DNA of 64,000 nt, taken from positions 17,257-81,256 of the forward strand of contig JAFUOV010000024.1 in NCBI GenBank assembly GCA_017481745.1, read 5' to 3'. A program made the position numbers and the translations under genes. The notes under the pieces are model-generated. The model saw nothing but the letters and a program-made list of their open reading frames with translations. It did no database searches and was not told the DNA's origin. The stretch comes from Bacteroidaceae bacterium. GTDB lineage: Bacteria > Bacteroidota > Bacteroidia > Bacteroidales > Barnesiellaceae_A. This document shows, piece after piece, positions 55,007 through 63,935 of this stretch; position 1 is the first letter of the stretch; every line of letters starts with the position of its first letter.

Positions 55007-56377
55007 ATGACAGAAGTAATTAAGAAAAAACTCAACGATTCTATCGTAGCTCGTTGGGTGGCATTGGTGCTTGTGGCGCTGATGATGTTTTTTGCCTACA
55101 TGTTTGTCGACGTAATGTCGCCTCTCAAATCGCTTGTAGAGACAAATCTCAAATGGGATAGCACTGTATTTGGTACATACGCTGCTTCGGAATACTTCCT
55201 CAACGTATTCTGTTTCTTCCTCATCTTTGCCGGTATTATTCTCGACAAGATGGGTATCCGTTTCACCGGTATATTGTCGGCATCGCTCATGGTCATTGGT
55301 GCTGCTATCAAGTTTATGGCTATTACCGATTGGTTTGCATCAACAGCATTGTGCCAATGGCTCGACAGCTGGTGGGTAGCTCTTCCCGGTAACGCCAAGA
55401 TGGCTTGCTTGGGCTTTATGATATTTGGTTGTGGTTGCGAAATGGCTGGTACAACAGTGTCTAAGTCTATTGCAAAGTGGTTCAAAGGCAAAGAGATGGC
55501 TCTTGCTATGGGCTTTGAAATGGCGATAGCTCGTTTGGGTGTATTTGCTGTGATGTGGATTGCTCCTATCATTTCAAACCAATTTGATGCATCGGTTGTA
55601 GCACCCGTAGGTTTCTGTACTGCACTCTTGCTCGTGGGTCTTATCTGTTACATTGTATTCTCTATCATGGATACAAAATTTGATAAGCAACTCATTGCTG
55701 CCGGCGAGTTGAGCGAAGAGAAATCGGACGAAGACGAGTTCCGCCTCAGCGACCTTGGCAAGATTTTCTCAAGCAAGATGTTCTGGTTGGTAGCTCTCTT
55801 GTGCGTGTTGTACTATTCGGCTATCTTCCCCTTCCAACGTTTTGCCCCCAACTTCTTGGAGACAACCCTTGGTATCGGTGCCGACGAGGCTTCGCAACTC
55901 TTCAGCTTCTTCCCCATCTTGGCTATGGTGCTCACTCCCTTCTTGGGCGCATTCCTCGACTATAAAGGTAAAGGTGCTTCGATGCTCATGCTCGGTGCAA
56001 TCATCATGATATGCTGCCACTTGAGCTTTGCATTCCTCTTGCCTATGTTCCCGTCGAAAGCATTTGCCATGACACTCATCCTCATCTTGGGTGTGTCGTT
56101 CTCATTGGTTCCTGCTGCTTTGTGGCCCTCTGTTCCCAAAATTATTGATGCTAAAATTCTCGGTTCGGCATACTGCCTCATCTTCTGGATACAAAACATC
56201 GGTTTGTTCCTCACACCCATCTTGATTGGTGCTACTCTCAACTCGACAGGTGGATATACCGTTCCTATGATTATCTTCTCTTCATTTGGTGTATTGGCTC
56301 TCTTCATCGGTATCTACCTCAAGATTGAAGACCATCGCAAAGGCTACGGTCTTGAAAAACCCAATGTTCAGAAGTAA
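55007..56377 (+). CDS. MFS transporter, unknown substrate
   Basis: 456 residues with 12 hydrophobic segments. After TM2 comes IILDKMGIRFTG, the MFS motif A position, and a central cytoplasmic loop rich in acidic residues (SEEKSDEDEF) divides two six-helix halves. C-terminal tail EDHRKGYGLEKPNVQK. Possibly co-transcribed with rlmD. Substrate cannot be assigned. Ends at hairpins and a strong terminator. Confidence 0.88.
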   Translation: MTEVIKKKLNDSIVARWVALVLVALMMFFAYMFVDVMSPLKSLVETNLKWDSTVFGTYAASEYFLNVFCFFLIFAGIILDKMGIRFTGILSASLMVIGAAIKFMAITDWFASTALCQWLDSWWVALPGNAKMACLGFMIFGCGCEMAGTTVSKSIAKWFKGKEMALAMGFEMAIARLGVFAVMWIAPIISNQFDASVVAPVGFCTALLLVGLICYIVFSIMDTKFDKQLIAAGELSEEKSDEDEFRLSDLGKIFSSKMFWLVALLCVLYYSAIFPFQRFAPNFLETTLGIGADEASQLFSFFPILAMVLTPFLGAFLDYKGKGASMLMLGAIIMICCHLSFAFLLPMFPSKAFAMTLILILGVSFSLVPAALWPSVPKIIDAKILGSAYCLIFWIQNIGLFLTPILIGATLNSTGGYTVPMIIFSSFGVLALFIGIYLKIEDHRKGYGLEKPNVQK

Positions 56378-56395
56378 CGTTGCATTGAAATAGGT

Positions 56396-56422
56396 CTTGC
56401 ATGTTCTTGCCGAGCATGCAAG
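56396..56422 (+). other. Hairpin in MFS 3' region
   Basis: CTTGCATG and CATGCAAG pair perfectly (8 bp, 11-nt loop) just before the terminator. Perhaps an mRNA 3'-end stabiliser. Confidence 0.45.
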
Positions 56423-56430
56423 GTCAAGAA

Positions 56431-56468
56431 ATAAGAACGGCTGCTCACGATTGAGCAGCCGTTCTTAT
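56431..56468. terminator. Strong bidirectional terminator
   Basis: A 16-bp perfect stem (56431-56446 with 56453-56468) around a 6-nt loop, between convergent MFS and rpe genes. Confidence 0.92.
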
Positions 56469-56489
56469 ATACATATATAAATATAATTG

Positions 56490-57137
56490 TTATCGCAATT
56501 CTTGCAGTGAACGAATGGCAGCGGTGCGGTCGGCTGCACTCACCACGTAGTTGCCGGCTACAAGGGCATCGGCTCCTGCCTCTACCAGCATACGTCCTGT
56601 GCGCTCGTTCACGCCACCATCAATCTCGATAGTTACATCGTAACCACCGTCGGTTATCATCTTCTTGAGCTTGCGTACTTTCTCTACCGAGGTTTCTATA
56701 AACGCCTGTCCGCCATATCCGGGGTTAACCGACATGATGAGGATAAGGTCGACATAAGGCAGAATCTCTTCCAATAGGCTCACCGGTACGTGGGGGTTGA
56801 TAGACACGCCGGCTTTCATGCCTGCTGCCTTTATGGCTGCAACGGTGCGATGCAAGTGGCGACATGCCTCGTAGTGAACGGTTACGATATCGGCGCCAAA
56901 CTCTTTGCAACGGTCGATGTAACGATCGGGGTCAACAATCATCAAGTGCACATCAAGAGGTTTGTCGGTGTTCTCTTTTACGGCTTTGATAATGGGGAAA
57001 CCGATAGAAATATTGGGTACAAAAACACCGTCCATGACGTCGATATGTATCCAATCGCAAGCCGAGATAGATTGCAACTCATCGGCAAGATGACCGAAGT
57101 CGGCAGTAAGAATTGAGGGTGATACGATGATGCTCAT
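56490..57137 (-). CDS. rpe: Ribulose-phosphate 3-epimerase
   Basis: 215-residue TIM-barrel enzyme of the pentose phosphate pathway interconverting ribulose-5-P and xylulose-5-P. Motifs: VSPSILTADFGHLADEL (opening Ser/Asp region), IHIDVMDGVFVPNISIG (metal His/Asp), LDVHLMIVDPDRYI, ILIMSVNPGYGGQAFI and IEIDGGVNERT. Single gene with its own promoter and terminators on both sides. Confidence 0.97.
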   Translation of the reverse strand: MSIIVSPSILTADFGHLADELQSISACDWIHIDVMDGVFVPNISIGFPIIKAVKENTDKPLDVHLMIVDPDRYIDRCKEFGADIVTVHYEACRHLHRTVAAIKAAGMKAGVSINPHVPVSLLEEILPYVDLILIMSVNPGYGGQAFIETSVEKVRKLKKMITDGGYDVTIEIDGGVNERTGRMLVEAGADALVAGNYVVSAADRTAAIRSLQELR

Positions 57138-57182
57138 AGTTGTTATTTAAGATATAATTAAGGTATTACATTATTCATATTG

Positions 57183-57216
57183 CAAATGTAGCGAATATAA
57201 CCGATGTAATGACAAA
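57183..57216 (-). promoter_or_regulatory. Promoter of rpe
   Basis: Minus strand: TTTG (57213-57216), 22 nt, TACATTTG (57183-57190). The -33 lies in the T-rich tail of the upstream terminator. Confidence 0.6.
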
Positions 57217-57220
57217 AAAA

Positions 57221-57259
57221 TGTATAAAAAAATGACTGTCGACATTACCATGTGGACAG
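57221..57259 (-). terminator. Terminator of the flippase gene
   Basis: CTGTC-G-ACAT pairs with ATGT-G-GACAG (9 bp, one G-G mismatch, TACC loop), followed on the minus strand by two T-rich runs. It lies about 190 nt after the stop codon. Confidence 0.75.
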
Positions 57260-57446
57260 CCATACTACCATGAATAATCAATTTTTTCTCCTTGATTGAA
57301 GAACGAGAGCTTTTGTTGTGTTTGTTTTATTGCTTGAGTAAATTCAATCTCATTATTCTTCTGCAAAAATAGTGCTTGATGCGAAGTTTTCAACCTCCGT
57401 ACCCTATATTTTAAAAAAATAATGGTGCAAACGATTGCCTGTGCTG

Positions 57447-58889
57447 TTATCTGCCTATCTTACGAATGTTCTGCCACAACTCGTTGAGGATGTCGTTTTG
57501 CAGATAGCGGTTGACGGCGCAATAGAAGATGATGCACACAGCGATTTGAACGACAAAGAGCAGATAGATGTTGTCGATGAAAAATTGTGCAGGGTAGGCA
57601 AAGCATATCATCAGCAGTGCTGTGGCGCACGACGGCATGATGTCGAGCAGTTGTTGGTTCCATGTATAGCCTACGCGCCGTCCTATGGTTACGATGCTCA
57701 CGACATATACTATCACGCGTGTAGCTACCATACCCCACAGCAGTTGTAGGATGGGCAGATGCCATGTAAAGAGCAGTACAATGGCAAATAGTGTTACCTT
57801 GAAAATCTCCAATCGCAATACCAACCGAGAGTTGCCTTCGATGCGTATGTAGTTGCCGTTGACGGTAGTGAGTACGGTGAAGATGCCGGCTATAACCAAC
57901 ATCGAGAACATAGGTATAGACGTAGCCCATTTATCGCCCAACAGTATGAGGATGAACGGGCGAGCCGTTAGTGCCAATGCCAATAGGGTGGGAAAGGTGA
58001 TGAAAGCGGTGAGCTTCATAGTCTTGCGATAGCTGCGTAGCAACCGCTCGCGGTCGTGTTGTATGGCGCTGAACAGTGTGTATGTGCTGTTTTGTATCAC
58101 ACCGTATAGTGTGCTTACACCCATTTCGCTCCATTTGTTGGCTTGTGTGTAGTAGCCAAGATCGCGACTGCTGTATAAGCGACCGATAATAGCTGAATAG
58201 ATGTTGAGAAACAACACATTCAGTACATTGGCAAGCATGATGTTTGAGCCAAAAGCAAACAACTCTCTGAACGACTGCCACGAAAACATCCATCGAGGTC
58301 GCCAACCGCCCCAAGCCCATTGCATCACCATCTTTATAAACGATTGTATGACGAGTTGTGCTACCAATGCCCACACGCCGTAGCCTGTGTATGCCATCCA
58401 TAGAGCCACGATACCCGATGTTACGATGGCGGTGATGTTGATGCTGGCTACCTTGCGGAAGTCTATCTCTTTCACCATCTTGGCATTCTGTATGAGACAT
58501 AGGGCGTTGAATATGAATACCACAAACAATACACGCGAGATGGGTATGAGTATGGGTTCGCCAAAGAAGTTGGCTATGGCAGGAGCAGCAAAATAGCCTG
58601 CCACATACATGGCAGTCGAGACGAAGAGATTGTAGTAGAATACGGTGTTATAGTCGGTCTCGCTCACGTGTTGTTTGCGCACCAATGCTGCCGAAAATCC
58701 GCTATCGGATAGCGATTGAGATAGAGCTATGAAGATAGCCAACGCACCTGTAAGACCATACTCGGCAGCACCCAAAGTGCGTGCAAGCGCTATGCCCACA
58801 ACTACCGAAATGAGTTGCGAGCCTACGCGGTCGAGCAAATTCCATACAAATGCACTGCGCGTCTTTTTCTGAAACTCTTTCTCTTCCAC
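57447..58889 (-). CDS. Polysaccharide/lipopolysaccharide flippase (Wzx/WzxC-like)
   Basis: 480 residues from GTG 58889, which lies 5 bases after the previous stop and opens VEEKEFQKKTRSAFVWNLLDR, the usual start before TM1; the ATG at 58961 would overlap the upstream gene by 67 bases. About 13-14 hydrophobic segments. GIALARTLGAAEYGLTGALAIF is the typical polysaccharide-transporter opening. Moves undecaprenyl-linked glycan across the inner membrane. No other glycan genes are adjacent. Confidence 0.9.
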   Translation of the reverse strand: MEEKEFQKKTRSAFVWNLLDRVGSQLISVVVGIALARTLGAAEYGLTGALAIFIALSQSLSDSGFSAALVRKQHVSETDYNTVFYYNLFVSTAMYVAGYFAAPAIANFFGEPILIPISRVLFVVFIFNALCLIQNAKMVKEIDFRKVASINITAIVTSGIVALWMAYTGYGVWALVAQLVIQSFIKMVMQWAWGGWRPRWMFSWQSFRELFAFGSNIMLANVLNVLFLNIYSAIIGRLYSSRDLGYYTQANKWSEMGVSTLYGVIQNSTYTLFSAIQHDRERLLRSYRKTMKLTAFITFPTLLALALTARPFILILLGDKWATSIPMFSMLVIAGIFTVLTTVNGNYIRIEGNSRLVLRLEIFKVTLFAIVLLFTWHLPILQLLWGMVATRVIVYVVSIVTIGRRVGYTWNQQLLDIMPSCATALLMICFAYPAQFFIDNIYLLFVVQIAVCIIFYCAVNRYLQNDILNELWQNIRKIGR

Positions 58890-58894
58890 CTTTG

Positions 58895-59272
58895 CTATTG
58901 TTGTTGCATAAATGCAGCTCGTTCTTGCTGCAACTCGGCGTGTAGCTGTGCCGAGTTCCATTGTACGTTTGTAGGTGTCAGTCCTGCCTTCAATGCCACC
59001 GGCTCGATACCTGCTTGGCGATATTGTGCCAGGAATGTACCCAACATCTCTTGATCAAATCCCTTGAAAATAATCATTTCGTCGACAAATGCAGGAACAG
59101 CTTGAGGCTTACCCTGTGCCGCAAATCCCGGTATTTGTGCTATGTAACCAATGTATTCGCCATACTCATGGCTATCTACATGACGACACTCGATGCCTTG
59201 GCTCAGGCACAACAACTCTATGTGTCGACCCTTCTCGTTGCGAAGGTTATAAAGATATAGTGTTTGTTTCAT
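58895..59272 (-). CDS. DUF3783-containing small protein
   Basis: 125 residues, soluble. LYNLRNEKGRHIELLCLSQGI and the region VPAFVDEMIIFKGFDQEMLG fit DUF3783. C-terminal ~40 residues are Gln/Ala/Glu-rich. The flippase start is 5 bases downstream, so they are co-transcribed. Function unknown. Confidence 0.82.
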   Translation of the reverse strand: MKQTLYLYNLRNEKGRHIELLCLSQGIECRHVDSHEYGEYIGYIAQIPGFAAQGKPQAVPAFVDEMIIFKGFDQEMLGTFLAQYRQAGIEPVALKAGLTPTNVQWNSAQLHAELQQERAAFMQQQ

Positions 59273-59305
59273 GGGTGAAAATCAGAGATGATAATTTTGA
59301 GCATT

Positions 59306-59362
59306 GAGGTGAGGGCTTAGAGATAGAACATAACCTTGTTCCCGGCTCTAAACTCTCACCTC
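59306..59362 (-). repeat. 57-nt nested hairpin downstream of metG
   Basis: Three symmetric stems: GAGGTGAG (59306-59313) with CTCACCTC (59355-59362); TTAGAG (59317-59322) with CTCTAA (59346-59351); GAACA (59326-59330) with TGTTC (59337-59341). No T tract follows on the minus strand. It may be a processing/stability element or a short palindromic repeat. Confidence 0.6.
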
Positions 59363-59375
59363 TATCTCTCAACTT

Positions 59376-61415
59376 TTATTTTACTTCCGAACCGGGTTTC
59401 ACCTCGTCGGCAGGGGTTATTACTACCAAGCGTCCGTCGGCATCTTCGGCGCTGAGTATCATGCCTTGCGACTCGATGCCACGCAACTTGCGTGGTGCAA
59501 GGTTGGCAACAAAACATACGTTCTTGCCTACCAAGTCCTCGGGGTTGTAGTGCTTGGCTATACCCGATACGATGGTGCGACCACCCAAACCATCGTCGAT
59601 GCGGAATTGCAACAACTTGTCGGCTTTGGGTACTTTGGTGCACTCCAATACTTTACCTACGCGGATGTCTAACTTCATGAAGTCGTCAAACTCTATATTC
59701 TCGCGTATCGGATTGGCTTTGTGCTCGTTCAGTTCGTTAGCTCTTTTGGTGTCTTGCAACTTCTGTATTTGTGCGTCGATGGTTGCATCTTCAATTTTCT
59801 CAAACAACAACTCTGTTGCAGCCAACTCTGTGCCTTCGGCAAGCAATGTGCTTGAGCCCAATTGCTCCCAACGGCACTCGCTCATGTTGAGCATGTGGCG
59901 CAACTTGGCTGCCGAGAAGGGCAAGAACGGCTCGAATGCGATGGCGAGGTTGGCAGAGATTTGCAATGCCAGGTTGAGGATAGTAGCAACACGCTCCATA
60001 TCGGTCTTGGCAAGTTTCCAAGGCTCGGTATCGGCAAGGTATTTATTACCGATGCGTGCCAAGTTCATTGCTTCGCGTTGTGCATCGCGGAAACGATAGT
60101 TGTCCAAGTAGCTTTCGACGGTAGCCTTCACGTTGGTAAACTCGGCAAGTGTAGCGCGGTCGTAGTCGTTCAACTCGCCGGCAGCGGGAACTTTACCGCC
60201 AAAGTATTTGTGTGTCAACACCAATGAGCGGTTGACAAAGTTACCCAAGATGGCTACCAACTCGTTGTTGTTGCGAGCTTGGAAGTCGCGCCAAGTGAAG
60301 TCGTTGTCCTTGGTCTCGGGAGCATTGGCTGTGAGTACATAGCGCAACACGTCTTGTTTGCCGGGGAACTCGCGCAGATATTCGTGCAACCATACTGCCC
60401 AGTTGCGCGAGGTTGAAATCTTGTCGCCTTCGAGATTTAAGAACTCATTGGCAGGCACATTCTCGGGCAGGTTGTAGCTGCCTTCTGCCTTGAGCATGGC
60501 GGGGAACACGATGCAGTGGAATACAATGTTATCTTTACCGATGAAGTGCAACATCTTGGTTTCGGGGTCTTTCCACCACTTCTCCCACGAGTCGGGTAGC
60601 AACTCTTTGGTATTCGATATGTAGCCGATAGGTGCATCGAACCATACATACAACACCTTGCCATCGGCACCCTCAACGGGTACAGGTACACCCCAGTCGA
60701 GGTCGCGGCTTACGGCACGAGGTTGCAAGCCCATGTCTATCCACGATTTGCATTGTCCGTAAACGTTTGAGCGCCACTCTTTGTGTCCCTCAAGAATCCA
60801 TTCGCGCAAGAAAGGCTCCCATTTGTCAAGGGGCAGATACCAGTGCTTGGTGTCGCGCAATACGGGTTGGCTGCCGCTGATTGCCGATTTGGGGTTTATC
60901 AAGTCGGTAGCATTGAGCGATGTGCCGCATGCCTCGCATTGGTCGCCATAGGCGCGCTCGTTGTGGCAATGGGGGCAAGTACCGGTTATGTAGCGGTCGG
61001 CGAGGAATTGTTGTGCCTCCTCGTCATAGTATTGTTGCGATACTTTCTCGATAAACTCGCCTTTGTCGTAGAGCTTGCGGAAGAAATCAGATGCCATTTC
61101 ATGATGTATCTTGCTCGATGTGCGAGAATATATATCAAACGAAATGCCAAACTCCTCGAATGACTCTTTGATAATCTTGTGATAGCGGTCTACAATATCT
61201 TGGGGCGAAACACCCTCTTTGCGTGCTTTGATAGTAATGGGCACTCCGTGCTCGTCGGAACCACCGATGAGAAGTACCTCTTCGCCCTTCAATCGCAAGT
61301 AGCGAGCATAGATGTCGGCAGGAACATATACGCCTGCCAAGTGTCCGATGTGTACAGGACCATTGGCGTAGGGTAGTGCAGTTGTTACAAGTGTACGTTT
61401 AAACTTATTTTCCAT
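59376..61415 (-). CDS. metG: Methionyl-tRNA synthetase
   Basis: 679-residue class I aminoacyl-tRNA synthetase. HIGH motif in [13 protein letters not shown], zinc knuckle cysteines in [23 protein letters not shown]-type loop [10 protein letters not shown], anticodon-binding helices, and a C-terminal EMAP-like tRNA-binding domain ([18 protein letters not shown]) from ~575 to the end. Third gene of tgt-lptF/G-metG with spacing of 26 and 32 bases. Confidence 0.98.
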   Translation of the reverse strand: MENKFKRTLVTTALPYANGPVHIGHLAGVYVPADIYARYLRLKGEEVLLIGGSDEHGVPITIKARKEGVSPQDIVDRYHKIIKESFEEFGISFDIYSRTSSKIHHEMASDFFRKLYDKGEFIEKVSQQYYDEEAQQFLADRYITGTCPHCHNERAYGDQCEACGTSLNATDLINPKSAISGSQPVLRDTKHWYLPLDKWEPFLREWILEGHKEWRSNVYGQCKSWIDMGLQPRAVSRDLDWGVPVPVEGADGKVLYVWFDAPIGYISNTKELLPDSWEKWWKDPETKMLHFIGKDNIVFHCIVFPAMLKAEGSYNLPENVPANEFLNLEGDKISTSRNWAVWLHEYLREFPGKQDVLRYVLTANAPETKDNDFTWRDFQARNNNELVAILGNFVNRSLVLTHKYFGGKVPAAGELNDYDRATLAEFTNVKATVESYLDNYRFRDAQREAMNLARIGNKYLADTEPWKLAKTDMERVATILNLALQISANLAIAFEPFLPFSAAKLRHMLNMSECRWEQLGSSTLLAEGTELAATELLFEKIEDATIDAQIQKLQDTKRANELNEHKANPIRENIEFDDFMKLDIRVGKVLECTKVPKADKLLQFRIDDGLGGRTIVSGIAKHYNPEDLVGKNVCFVANLAPRKLRGIESQGMILSAEDADGRLVVITPADEVKPGSEVK

Positions 61416-61447
61416 ATTATTTCGGTTTTATTGTTTCGCGTTATGTG

Positions 61448-62533
61448 TTATTTGGGAGCCGTCCTATACAGGAATATGGCTATGATTGTATACAATATAT
61501 TGGGTATCCATTGCGCTACAAATGGCGATGTGGCACCGCTTACGGCAAAGGTCGAGGTAACGGTAGAGAAGAAGATATACGAGAAACTCAACAGCAACCC
61601 GATACCTATGTTTATACCCATACCACCCTTGGTCTTGCGCGACGATAGCGACATACCTATGGCAGTGAGGATAAATGCCGCAGCTACCATGGCATAGCGC
61701 TTGTGATACTCTATTTCGAAGCTCTTGATATTTGCCACACCGCGCTCACGTTGGCGGTTGATATACTCGCGCAGCTGAGGCGAGGTCATGGTTTCGCAAT
61801 CGGTGGGCGAGATAAGAAAGTCTGACGGCATCACCGTTATGATGGTGTCCAACCGGCTGCCTCGGGTAATGGTTTCGCGCATACCGTCGAGATTGCGAAT
61901 GACATAATTATTGACGTGCCATTGATATGCCGAGTCGTAGGCAATGGTTTGTGCCGTAAGACGCGACTTGAGTGTCTTACCCTCAAACTCCTCCAACGAG
62001 AAGCGGTAGCCCATGCGGTTGCTATTGTCGTATCGTGCTATGTATGCAACAACATTGGGTTCAACCTTAAATTGTATATTGCTACCATAGTCTACACGCT
62101 TGTTGCGCACATAGGTGTTGGTAAACTCTATACGCGATATATTGGATGGCGGTATGATGTAGCAACTCAGCGCAAAGTTGAGCGAGGCGATAATGGCTGC
62201 CGAGAACATGTAGGGGATGAACAGCCGCTTGAAGCTCATACCACTCGACAGCATGGCTATTATCTCGCTGTTGTCTGCCAACTTCGATGTGAAAAAGATT
62301 ACCGCAATAAAGACAAACAACGGGCTGAACAGATTGGCAAAGTAGGGCAGGAAGCTTGCAAAGTAGTCGAAGATAATGGCATCGAGCGGGGCTTTCATAA
62401 ACGAGTCTAACTTCTCGTTGGTATCGAATACTACCGTAATAGCCAATATGAGCAATATTGAAAAGAAGTACGAACCAAGAAATTTCTTGATTATGTACAT
62501 ATCAATAATTTTAAACGGGTTCTTCAACTTCAT
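61448..62533 (-). CDS. LptF/LptG-family LPS export permease
   Basis: 361 residues. Inner-membrane subunit of the Lpt ABC exporter that extracts LPS. Opens IIDMYIIKKFLGSYFFSILLILAITVVFD (split here: MYIIKKFLGSYFFSI), with six helices (three before and three after a ~180-residue periplasmic domain) and SKLADNSEIIAMLSSGMSF, the coupling-helix text. Cannot be called LptF or LptG from sequence alone. Sits between tgt and metG. Confidence 0.92.
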   Translation of the reverse strand: MKLKNPFKIIDMYIIKKFLGSYFFSILLILAITVVFDTNEKLDSFMKAPLDAIIFDYFASFLPYFANLFSPLFVFIAVIFFTSKLADNSEIIAMLSSGMSFKRLFIPYMFSAAIIASLNFALSCYIIPPSNISRIEFTNTYVRNKRVDYGSNIQFKVEPNVVAYIARYDNSNRMGYRFSLEEFEGKTLKSRLTAQTIAYDSAYQWHVNNYVIRNLDGMRETITRGSRLDTIITVMPSDFLISPTDCETMTSPQLREYINRQRERGVANIKSFEIEYHKRYAMVAAAFILTAIGMSLSSRKTKGGMGINIGIGLLLSFSYIFFSTVTSTFAVSGATSPFVAQWIPNILYTIIAIFLYRTAPK

Positions 62534-62559
62534 TGCTCAATTTCTTTGCTTCTACCTTA

Positions 62560-63690
62560 TTACAGACGTGTTGTTACGCGCTCCATCATCTCGCGTTTCC
62601 ACGAGGCAAATGTGCCGTCGATAATATGCTTGCGTGCCTCTTGCGACAACCACACGTAGAAGGCGAGGTTGTGAATAGAGGCTATCTGCATTGCCAATAT
62701 CTCGTCGGCAATAAACAAGTGGCGCACGTAGGCCTTGGTGTATGCGCTGTCGACATACGATGTTCCCTCCTCATCGAGCGGCGAGAAGTCGTCTGCCCAC
62801 TTCTTGTTGCGCATATTCATGATACCGCGCGATGTGAATATCATACCGTTGCGACCATTGCGGGTGGGCATCACGCAGTCGAACATATCGACACCGCGGT
62901 CTATACCCTCAAGAATATTGGCGGGAGTACCCACGCCCATCAGGTAGCGGGGCTTGTCGGTGGGCAATATTTCGTTTACCACCTCAATCATTTCATACAT
63001 CTTCTCGGTGGGCTCACCTACGGCAAGACCGCCTATGGCATTACCATCGGCACCGAGGTCGGCAACGTATTTGGCTGCCTCACGACGAAGGTCGGGGTAT
63101 ACACAACCCTGCACAATGGGGAAGTAGGCTTGTTTGTAGCCATATAGTCCCTCGGTCTCTTGATAGCGTTTCCATCCGCGAGCCAGCCAGCGCTGTGTCA
63201 GTGCCAATGATTTCTTGGCATAGCTGTAGTCGGCATCGCCCGGGGTACACTCGTCGAGTGCCATCATAATGTCGGCACCAATGATACGTTGTGTGTCGAC
63301 GTTGTTCTCGGGTGTAAAGAGGTGCTTCGAGCCGTCGATGTGCGAGCGGAAGTGTGCACCCTCCTCGGTGAGCTTGCGAATGTCGGACAAAGAGAATACC
63401 TGAAAGCCGCCGCTATCGGTCAGTATAGGGCGCTCCCAACCGTTGAACTTATGCAAGCCGCCGGCACGTTGCAGTATCTCCAATCCGGGTCGCAAGTATA
63501 GGTGATATGTGTTGCCCAAGATGATTTGAGCCTTGATGTCTTCGCGCAACTCGCGCATGTGAACAGCCTTCACAGCGCCTACAGTGCCCACAGGCATGAA
63601 TATAGGTGTCTGTATCTCGCCGTGGTCGGTCTTTATTACACCGGCACGTGCATTTGTTCCTTCGGCTGTATGTTGTAATGTGAAATTCAT
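62560..63690 (-). CDS. tgt: Queuine tRNA-ribosyltransferase (tRNA-guanine transglycosylase) without zinc cysteines
   Basis: 376 residues. Exchanges G34 of tRNA(His/Tyr/Asn/Asp) for preQ1 or queuine. Active-site D92 (ILTDSGGFQVFS) and nucleophile D271 (DMFDCVMPTRNGRNG) are present, as are VQGCVYPDLRR and GGLAVGEP. The CxCxxC-H zinc site reads G309, S311, D314, with only H340 (ASIHNLAFY) kept. A TAACTTTG -7-like element is at 63712-63719. First gene of tgt-lptF/G-metG. Confidence 0.95.
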   Translation of the reverse strand: MNFTLQHTAEGTNARAGVIKTDHGEIQTPIFMPVGTVGAVKAVHMRELREDIKAQIILGNTYHLYLRPGLEILQRAGGLHKFNGWERPILTDSGGFQVFSLSDIRKLTEEGAHFRSHIDGSKHLFTPENNVDTQRIIGADIMMALDECTPGDADYSYAKKSLALTQRWLARGWKRYQETEGLYGYKQAYFPIVQGCVYPDLRREAAKYVADLGADGNAIGGLAVGEPTEKMYEMIEVVNEILPTDKPRYLMGVGTPANILEGIDRGVDMFDCVMPTRNGRNGMIFTSRGIMNMRNKKWADDFSPLDEEGTSYVDSAYTKAYVRHLFIADEILAMQIASIHNLAFYVWLSQEARKHIIDGTFASWKREMMERVTTRL

Positions 63691-63821
63691 CTTCTTACCT
63701 ATTTAAGGGTACAAAGTTACGATTTTTATGCAAATAATCGACCTTTGTAATGCAAAAACCTCGCATCCAATTTCAAAGGCGAGCCAAGTATCGCCTCGAC
63801 TGTTGCAGTGTAATAAAAAAT

Positions 63822-63853
63822 AAAGTGTTGATAATTCTCATTATCAACACTTT
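63822..63853 (-). terminator. Terminator of tRNA-Pro
   Basis: AAAGTGTTGATAA pairs perfectly with TTATCAACACTTT (13 bp, 6-nt loop); on the minus strand ATTTTTTATT follows. Confidence 0.9.
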
Positions 63854-63861
63854 GCATATTG

Positions 63862-63935
63862 TCGGGGTGACAGGATTCGAACCTGCGACCCCCTGGTCCC
63901 AAACCAGGTGCGCTACCGGACTGCGCTACGCCCCG
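63862..63935 (-). tRNA. tRNA-Pro, anticodon TGG
   Basis: A 74-nt cloverleaf on the minus strand: acceptor CGGGGCG with CACCCCG, D arm GCGC/GCGC, anticodon loop TTTGGGA (anticodon TGG) between CCTGG and CCAGG, T arm with TTCGAAT. The discriminator is A and CCA is not encoded. Acceptor pair 6-67 is a C-A mismatch. The overlapping ORF on the plus strand is a shadow of this tRNA. Confidence 0.96.

Larger units (their letters stand above)
57138..57446. other. 309-nt intergenic region: rpe promoter, flippase terminator, unexplained stretch
   Basis: Contains the rpe promoter (57183-57216), the flippase terminator (57221-57259), and about 190 nt (57260-57446) with a small AATCAA/TTGATT hairpin near 57276 but no ORF or promoter I can support. 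The last part is probably the 3' untranslated region of the flippase mRNA. Confidence 0.5.

Noticed and set aside
58890..58961. Upstream ATG start for the flippase
   Set aside because: It overlaps the DUF3783 gene by 67 bases and adds residues unlike the family; GTG 58889 fits spacing and family start.
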